DNA from: Candidatus Nanopelagicales bacterium
Lineage (GTDB): Bacteria; Actinomycetota; Actinomycetes; S36-B12
Direction: 5' to 3'
Length of the DNA stretch: 27,991 nt
Assembly (NCBI GenBank): GCA_938091275.1
Contig: CALKMY010000058.1
Span: 1 to 27,991 of the forward strand
Of the stretch, positions 23,550-27,991 are shown piece by piece. Position numbers and translations under genes: made by a program. Within the stretch, counting starts at the first letter, position 1; each line of letters starts with the position of its first letter. The notes beneath the pieces are model-generated. The model made no database searches and was not told the origin of the DNA. It worked only from the letters and a program-made list of their open reading frames with translations.

Positions 23550-24475
23550 CGAGGTAGCCCGTCCATGCGGCGGAGAATGACTCCCTCCCGCAATGCCCAC
23601 GGACACACGTCGAGTTGCTCAACATCGAGTAGATCCATCGCCGCTTCTGCGACCACGGCTCCGGCCAGCGATTGAGCAGCCCGGCCAGCAGACACCCCCG
23701 GCAAGGTGGCACGTTCGGCCACCGAGAGCCCCGAGAGAAGCGTGACCAATTCACGAACGCTGGACGCGTGCAACCGACGTCGAACGTGCACACCTTCCGA
23801 GGACGGCGGAGCCCCAGCAATGCGGGCGAGCTGCTTGAAGGTCTTGCTGGTCGCCACGCACAGCATCGGATCCGCGGCCCGACGCAGCGGGCCGATCGAA
23901 TCGGCGATCTGGGCCCGTGCGAACGTTCGCATCGCCTTGATCTGCGACTTCGACGGTGGGTCATCGATGATGAATTCACGCGTCAAGGCGCCTGCTCCAA
24001 GGGGCAGAGAAATGGCCACTTCCGGTTCCTCGTCCGGTCCGGTAGCCAATTCCAACGATCCGCCGCCGATATCCATCACCAACAACTGACCCGAAGACCA
24101 TCCGAACCACCGACGAACGGCAAGGAAAGTCAGCCGAGCCTCCTCTTCCCCAGTCAGGACATCAATGACGATCCCCGTGCGACGGCGAATCTCGTCAATG
24201 ATTGCGTCACCGTTGCTCGCACTTCGGATAGCAGACGTCGCAAAGGTGATGATCTCCGTCGCACCTTGATCCTCAGCGATGGTCTGGCTGTGATCGATAA
24301 ACGCAACCAGGGCGTCGATCAGCTCCTGATCGATGACCCCATCCGCATCCGTGTGCTCGGCCAGCCGAAGCGGCGCCTTGTGCTTGGACGCGGGGATCGG
24401 CGCAGCCCCGTAGTGCGCATCCACCAGCAGCAGGTGCACCGTGTTGCTTCCCACGTCGAGGACGCCCATCCGCAC
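23546..24475 (-). CDS. Ppx/GppA-family exopolyphosphatase or guanosine pentaphosphatase
   Basis: ASKHA-fold phosphatase of 309 residues acting on polyphosphate or pppGpp. The two phosphate-binding loops are LDVGSNTVHLL (6-16) and VMDIGGGSLEL (133-143); GEEEAR (109-114) is the catalytic acid region. Only the two core domains are present, as in the short actinobacterial Ppx1/2 proteins; substrate choice cannot be read from sequence. I chose GTG 24475 because TAGGGT lies at exactly -12 to -7, a leaderless layout; ATG 24469 is an alternative. First gene of the ppx-to-proC operon. Confidence 0.92.
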   Translation of the reverse strand: MRMGVLDVGSNTVHLLLVDAHYGAAPIPASKHKAPLRLAEHTDADGVIDQELIDALVAFIDHSQTIAEDQGATEIITFATSAIRSASNGDAIIDEIRRRTGIVIDVLTGEEEARLTFLAVRRWFGWSSGQLLVMDIGGGSLELATGPDEEPEVAISLPLGAGALTREFIIDDPPSKSQIKAMRTFARAQIADSIGPLRRAADPMLCVATSKTFKQLARIAGAPPSSEGVHVRRRLHASSVRELVTLLSGLSVAERATLPGVSAGRAAQSLAGAVVAEAAMDLLDVEQLDVCPWALREGVILRRMDGLPR

Positions 24476-24481
24476 AACGCC

Positions 24482-24487
24482 ACCCTA
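24482..24487 (-). promoter_or_regulatory. -10 hexamer for a leaderless ppx operon mRNA
   Basis: TAGGGT reads leftwards at -12 to -7 from the GTG at 24475. The 71-base gap to the divergent gene contains no obvious operator. Confidence 0.5.
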
Positions 24488-24534
24488 TGTCCCGGTCGTA
24501 CCCCCGCGCCCTCGCCAATGTCACCCTCGTCACC

Positions 24535-24540
24535 TAGGCT
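24535..24540 (+). promoter_or_regulatory. -10 hexamer for a leaderless mRNA of the Cys-rich gene
   Basis: TAGGCT at exactly -12 to -7 from the GTG at 24547; it is the same hexamer as before the histidine-phosphatase gene at 12408. No Shine-Dalgarno sequence is present. Confidence 0.5.
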
Positions 24541-24546
24541 TCCCGC

Positions 24547-25308
24547 GTGCCTGAAGTAGCCCTGGACTTTCCCCGACAGTGGGTCGAGTTCGTCGATCCC
24601 GCCGACGACAACCAACTGATCCGGGCTGATCTGACCTGGTTGACGTCCCGATGGACCTGCATCTTCGGTCGCGGCTGCAAGGGCATTGATGCCGCCCGAC
24701 CCGATGCGGGGTGCTGCGTCCACGGCGCCCACTTCGCAGAGAAGAAGGATCGCAAGCGCGTTGCACGTTGGGTCGAGAAGTTGACGCCCGAGCTGTGGGA
24801 GAACCACGACATCGGTCACAGGGGCGGCTGGACCGAGAAGGAGGACGGAGCGTCCAAGACCCGTGTCGTGGACAACGCCTGCATCTTCCACAACTCCGAA
24901 GGATTCGCCGGCGGCTACGGCTGCGCGCTCCATCACCTCGCCGACCAAGAGGGCGTCTCCTTCATCGAAACCAAGCCTGAGGTGTGCTGGCAACTTCCCC
25001 TACGCCGAGGATACGAAGATCTCGAGTATGAGGACGGATCCGAGCGCCTGGTGGTCGTCCTCGGTGAATACGACCGCCGCAACTGGGGGGAGGGAGGCCA
25101 TGACTTTCCCTGGTACTGCACGGGAAACCCGGAGGCGCACGTGGCAACCGACCCCGTCTACGTCGGCTCCCGGGACGAGATCATTGCGCTGATCGGACAG
25201 CCGGCCTACGACGTTCTCGCTGACCTGTGTGACAAGCGAGAGGCGCTCCTGCGTGCGAACCCCACCGACGCGGCTCTCGCACCTCACCCCGCCGATCCTG
25301 TTCCCTAA
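24547..25308 (+). CDS. Cysteine-rich protein of unknown function
   Basis: 253 residues; I do not recognise a named family with confidence. Nine cysteines: C38, C44, C56-C57 (CIFGRGCKG, then CCVHGAHF), C112 and C126 (DNACIFHNSEGFAGGYGCALHH), C147 (VCWQLP), C191 (WYCTGNP) and C228. The grouping with His59, His62, His115, His129 and His130 suggests one or two metal sites, loosely like the YkgJ/DUF3109 cysteine clusters. No signal peptide or membrane helix, so likely cytosolic. It is divergent from ppx and followed after ten bases by radA, likely in one transcript. The start is GTG 24547, set by the -10 hexamer. The C-terminus is Ala/Pro-rich and probably disordered. Confidence 0.82.
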   Translation: MPEVALDFPRQWVEFVDPADDNQLIRADLTWLTSRWTCIFGRGCKGIDAARPDAGCCVHGAHFAEKKDRKRVARWVEKLTPELWENHDIGHRGGWTEKEDGASKTRVVDNACIFHNSEGFAGGYGCALHHLADQEGVSFIETKPEVCWQLPLRRGYEDLEYEDGSERLVVVLGEYDRRNWGEGGHDFPWYCTGNPEAHVATDPVYVGSRDEIIALIGQPAYDVLADLCDKREALLRANPTDAALAPHPADPVP

Positions 25309-25318
25309 CGCTATTCCC

Positions 25319-26728
25319 GTGCCAAAGTCCAAGCCCTCGTTCGCCTGTTCTGCCTGTGGGGCGACCGCGCTGCGTTGGACGGGCAAGTGCGTGAAGTGCG
25401 GTGAGTTCGGCACGGTCGCCGAGGTAGCGTCCGTCGCGCCGATTCCGGGCCGTCGAGCGTCCACCAGCGGCACAGCGCCTCTCACCCCCGCCCGCTCGGT
25501 ATCTGCTGTCACCGCCACCGGTCCGGTGGCGCGGATGAGTACCGGCGTAGGCGAATTCGATCGAGTGCTCGGCGGTGGTCTGGTGGCCGGTCAGGTGCTG
25601 CTCGTCAGCGGTGAGCCGGGCGCTGGCAAGAGCACCCTGCTGCTTGACGTCGCGAACGCCATCGCTGCGAGTACCGGTCGCGCCGCACTGTATGTATCCG
25701 GTGAGGAGAGCGTCGACCAGATCGCCGTGCGGGCATCACGAATAGGTGTCGACGACGAGCACCTGTATCTCGCAGACGAAACAGATCTCGCGAATGTCAT
25801 CGGACACATCGACGCGCTCGGCTCGGATCTGTCTCTCGTCATCGTCGACTCCGTTCAAACCATCGCCTCGGCAGACGTGGATGGACGGGCTGGAGGCGTT
25901 GCGCAGGTCATGGAGGTGGCGCACGCGCTGACGCGAGTAGCCAAAGCGCGCGGAATCCCGGTCTGCCTCGTCGGTCAAGTGACGAAAGAATCCACCGTGG
26001 CCGGGCCGCGGGCTCTCGAGCACATCTGTGACGCGACGCTCTCCCTCGAGGGTGATCGACACACATCTCTGCGACTGCTGCGGGCGGTGAAGAATCGTTA
26101 CGGCCCCGCCGACGAGGTTGCATGCTTCGAGCAAACCGACGGTGGCCTGCGCGAAGTGGTCGACCCCAGCATGCTCTTTCGAGAAGATCGTCGATCTCCC
26201 GTCCCCGGCACGTGCATCACCGTCACCATCGAAGGCCGCCGGGCCATGCTGGCGGAGGTGCAATCCCTCGTTGCCCCCACCACCAATCCGAACCCACGCC
26301 GCGGAGTGTCCGGTTTGGACTCGTCGCGAGTTGCCATGCTCGTCGCCATCACCGAGCGGGTAGCCGGCTTGAAGCTCGCCGACAAAGACGTGTTCGTGGC
26401 AACCGTCGGAGGAATCCGGCTTGTCGATCCGAGTACTGACCTGGCGACGTGCTTAGCAATCGGATCCGCCGCCAACGATGCCCCTCTGCCGCTCGATATT
26501 GCCGCCATCGGTGAGGTCACACTGTCTGGAGATGTTCGCCGGGTGCCGATGGTCGGTCAGCGCATAGCGGAGGCCATTCGGTTGGGCTACGCCCGCGTTC
26601 TCGCACCCATTGGCGCGACGGCCGCACTCGAGTCGCGCACGTCGGACGTGGAAATCATCGAGGTTCGCGACCTAGCACAGGCATTCGCCTTTCTGTCGGG
26701 AATGCGTGAGCCTGACCCGACCTTCTAG
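25319..26728 (+). CDS. radA: DNA repair protein RadA
   Basis: RecA-like ATPase that drives branch migration in recombinational repair. 469 residues: zinc finger C10-C13/C24-C27 (CSACG, CVKCG); Walker A GEPGAGKST (98-106); Walker B VIVDS (174-178); the RadA-specific motif reads KNRYG (258-262; KNRFG is usual); and a C-terminal Lon-protease-like domain (LADKDVFVATVGGIRL, SGDVRRV) without need of protease activity. I chose GTG 25319 because the zinc finger starts within ten residues; the open frame back to 25229 overlaps the previous gene. No Shine-Dalgarno is seen; it lies ten bases after the upstream stop. The stop shares CTAG with the convergent gene. Confidence 0.96.
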   Translation: MPKSKPSFACSACGATALRWTGKCVKCGEFGTVAEVASVAPIPGRRASTSGTAPLTPARSVSAVTATGPVARMSTGVGEFDRVLGGGLVAGQVLLVSGEPGAGKSTLLLDVANAIAASTGRAALYVSGEESVDQIAVRASRIGVDDEHLYLADETDLANVIGHIDALGSDLSLVIVDSVQTIASADVDGRAGGVAQVMEVAHALTRVAKARGIPVCLVGQVTKESTVAGPRALEHICDATLSLEGDRHTSLRLLRAVKNRYGPADEVACFEQTDGGLREVVDPSMLFREDRRSPVPGTCITVTIEGRRAMLAEVQSLVAPTTNPNPRRGVSGLDSSRVAMLVAITERVAGLKLADKDVFVATVGGIRLVDPSTDLATCLAIGSAANDAPLPLDIAAIGEVTLSGDVRRVPMVGQRIAEAIRLGYARVLAPIGATAALESRTSDVEIIEVRDLAQAFAFLSGMREPDPTF

Positions 26729-27366
26729 TTTTTCCTGTTACTCAAGGCAAACGCCGTGCCATCGCTCGTGACTTTGAGGTTCCTACCGACCACCTCATAG
26801 CGACCAGCCTTGGCCTTCCTGCCCTTGCCTTCGTCCGGGCATCCCTTCTGACTCAGTCGGCTGTTCCAGGTCAGTGTCGACACCGCTTGTTTTCCGGGGG
26901 CCATCAACGTTCTGTTCGACTCATCGCTGGTGGAACAGTCGTCACTCGACCACACGTGATACCCGCCGGAGGTGATCTCCAACTCGTTCGCCTTCGGCCC
27001 GATATCCCGGAAGCAGGGAACGTCTCCGACATTGGTGATCGTGAGCGTGAGAATCGGATCTTGCTGCCCGACGCGATACGTCGAGGAGTCCGTTGTTGCC
27101 GTGACCTCAATAGCCGAATCGAGGCATTCGGTTGGCTCTGCAGGTGTAGCCAGTGCCTCTTCAGTTGGTGCGGACCCATCGTCTTCGAGCACCTCGGTCT
27201 CCTCGGCGGCGACCTCGGTCGACGTATCCGGCGTGGCTGCGCTTCGAGATCCGAGGAACCACCAGCCACCCAGCACCAGGGTGACGACGACGAGAAGCAG
27301 GGCTCCCCTGCGGACCCAGTACACGACGGGTGGCTCGGGTCCCACGGGTTGCATCAGGCCGGACAT
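26725..27366 (-). CDS. Membrane-anchored extracytoplasmic protein, unknown function
   Basis: 213 residues. An N-terminal hydrophobic helix (about 21-39, ALLLVVVTLVLGGWWFLG) preceded by RR suggests a signal anchor with the bulk outside. Residues 45-80 are acidic and Ala/Thr/Pro-rich linker. The remainder (81-213) looks like a beta-sandwich: ILTLTITNVGDVPC and APGKQAVSTLTWNS. Four cysteines (C81, C118, C144, C176) could make two disulfides. I do not recognise the family. The start is ATG 27366, with TAACGT at -13 to -8; an open frame to 27594 would overlap mutY and is rejected. Convergent with radA, divergent from mutY. Confidence 0.78.
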   Translation of the reverse strand: MSGLMQPVGPEPPVVYWVRRGALLLVVVTLVLGGWWFLGSRSAATPDTSTEVAAEETEVLEDDGSAPTEEALATPAEPTECLDSAIEVTATTDSSTYRVGQQDPILTLTITNVGDVPCFRDIGPKANELEITSGGYHVWSSDDCSTSDESNRTLMAPGKQAVSTLTWNSRLSQKGCPDEGKGRKAKAGRYEVVGRNLKVTSDGTAFALSNRKN

Positions 27367-27373
27367 GTTGTCC

Positions 27374-27379
27374 ACGTTA
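27374..27379 (-). promoter_or_regulatory. -10 hexamer for the membrane-anchored unknown
   Basis: TAACGT at -13 to -8 from the ATG at 27366, fitting TANNNT. The whole 49-base gap to mutY holds no other clear signal. Confidence 0.4.
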
Positions 27380-27415
27380 CTGCGACGTTCGCTCTCCCAT
27401 GGAACGATCCGTACC

Positions 27416-27991
27416 GTGGCGCACAACACACGTCGGGTCGCCAGCGTGTGCTCCTGGTTTGATGACAACGCCCGCCCCCTCCCCTGGCGGAACTCCACCC
27501 CCTGGGGGGTTGTCGTGTCCGAGTTCATGCTCCAGCAGACACCGGTACATCGAGTCGAGCCCGTCTGGCAGGACTGGATGGCGCGCTGGCCCACGCCGCA
27601 GGCTCTGGCCTCGGAGCCTTCGGGTGAGGCGGTTCGGGCGTGGGGACGATTGGGCTACCCGCGGCGGGCACTTCGCCTGCACGCGACCGCCCGACAGATC
27701 ACCGATCAACACGGCGGTCGCGTTCCTTCCAGCGATGAAGCACTTCGTGCGCTCCCGGGCGTCGGGGAATACACAGCTGCTGCCATTCGTGCCTTCGCAT
27801 TCGGGCTCGAATCCATCGTGCTGGACGTTAACGTGCGTCGAGTCATCTCTCGAGCCTGGAGCGGAATCGACGAGCCACCATCCCACTTGAGTGCCGTCGA
27901 GCGCACGTTGGCGAAATCACTGGCCACCGCGGCCGATGATCCTTCTGCATGGGCAGCCGCCAGCATGGAACTCGGGGCCATCGTGTGCACG
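27416..27991 (+). CDS. mutY: A/G-specific adenine glycosylase MutY (3' end cut by the window)
   Basis: Removes adenine mispaired with 8-oxoguanine. The first 192 codons are present: WFDDNARPLPWR, SEFMLQQTPVHRV with catalytic-type Glu36, WGRLGYPRRALRLH, the helix-hairpin-helix LPGVGEYTAAA (113-123) and LDVNVRRV with catalytic Asp137; it ends in ASMELGAIVCT. The iron-sulfur cysteines and the 8-oxoG domain would lie beyond the window. The start is uncertain: GTG 27416 gives 25 residues before WFDD, GTG 27446 gives 3, ATG 27365 gives 42. No clear ribosome binding site for any. Confidence 0.93.
   Translation, partial: MAHNTRRVASVCSWFDDNARPLPWRNSTPWGVVVSEFMLQQTPVHRVEPVWQDWMARWPTPQALASEPSGEAVRAWGRLGYPRRALRLHATARQITDQHGGRVPSSDEALRALPGVGEYTAAAIRAFAFGLESIVLDVNVRRVISRAWSGIDEPPSHLSAVERTLAKSLATAADDPSAWAAASMELGAIVCT

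Noticed and set aside
23672..24559. Plus-strand open frame (295 codons) opposite ppx
   Set aside because: Antisense to a clear Ppx/GppA protein and runs into the start of the Cys-rich gene; no motif.
1..27991. tRNA, rRNA, CRISPR arrays, insertion sequences, prophage genes, riboswitches
   Set aside because: Reading both strands of the intergenic regions showed no cloverleaf-like sequence, no spaced repeats, no transposase or integrase reading frame, and no long structured leader.

Overview
The window is gene-dense, GC-rich DNA (about 60% by eye) from a high-GC Gram-positive bacterium (Actinomycetota; a Micrococcales-like lineage is my guess). The signs are many GTG starts, a Rex/HemD/cytochrome-c block, a proC-HTH-bS22-epimerase-acyltransferase block of the order known from mycobacteria and relatives, and start codons with -10 hexamers placed for leaderless mRNA. 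Nearly everything is recognisable housekeeping DNA. I see no mobile element, phage, CRISPR array, tRNA or rRNA, and no gene-free stretch longer than about 145 bases.

Region 1 (1-7.5 kb) is a menaquinone biosynthesis locus: menF (+), then menD, menC and menB as one operon on the minus strand, then menE-menA (+), divergent from menB. The MenA 3' end overlaps an antisense DUF4229 membrane-protein gene by 126 bases. A small PLDc_N-type membrane protein follows.

Region 2 (7.9-15.4 kb, minus strand) is a respiratory maturation block. Transcription runs rex -> hemD (methyltransferase-like/uroporphyrinogen-III synthase fusion) -> phosphoglycerate-mutase-like -> ResA/TlpA -> CcdA -> ResB -> CcsB, a complete System II cytochrome c maturation set. 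Rex has a near-perfect operator in its own promoter region. The expected heme genes hemA, hemC, hemB and hemL, which usually flank hemD in relatives, are absent here. A glutaredoxin-like gene lies upstream of rex.

Region 3 (15.4-18.9 kb) has a HAD-IB phosphatase (+) convergent with an acyltransferase, an epimerase-like protein, the 32-residue ribosomal protein bS22 and a BldC/excisionase-type helix-turn-helix protein (all minus).

Region 4 (18.9-24.5 kb, minus) is a tightly packed operon: Ppx/GppA phosphatase -> CtpE-like P-type ATPase -> TIM-barrel sugar isomerase-like protein -> TetR regulator -> proC.

Region 5 (24.5-28 kb) has a cysteine-rich protein of unknown function and radA (+), an exported cysteine-containing unknown (-), and the 5' two-thirds of mutY (+), cut by the window end.

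The theme of regions 1 and 2 is the electron-transport chain: quinone synthesis, cytochrome c assembly and NADH/NAD+ sensing by Rex. I did not find a clearly new system. The best leads are the missing hem genes around a retained hemD, the histone-H1-like tail on HemD, the recurrent leaderless-start architecture, the menA/DUF4229 antisense overlap and the cysteine-rich orphan next to ppx.
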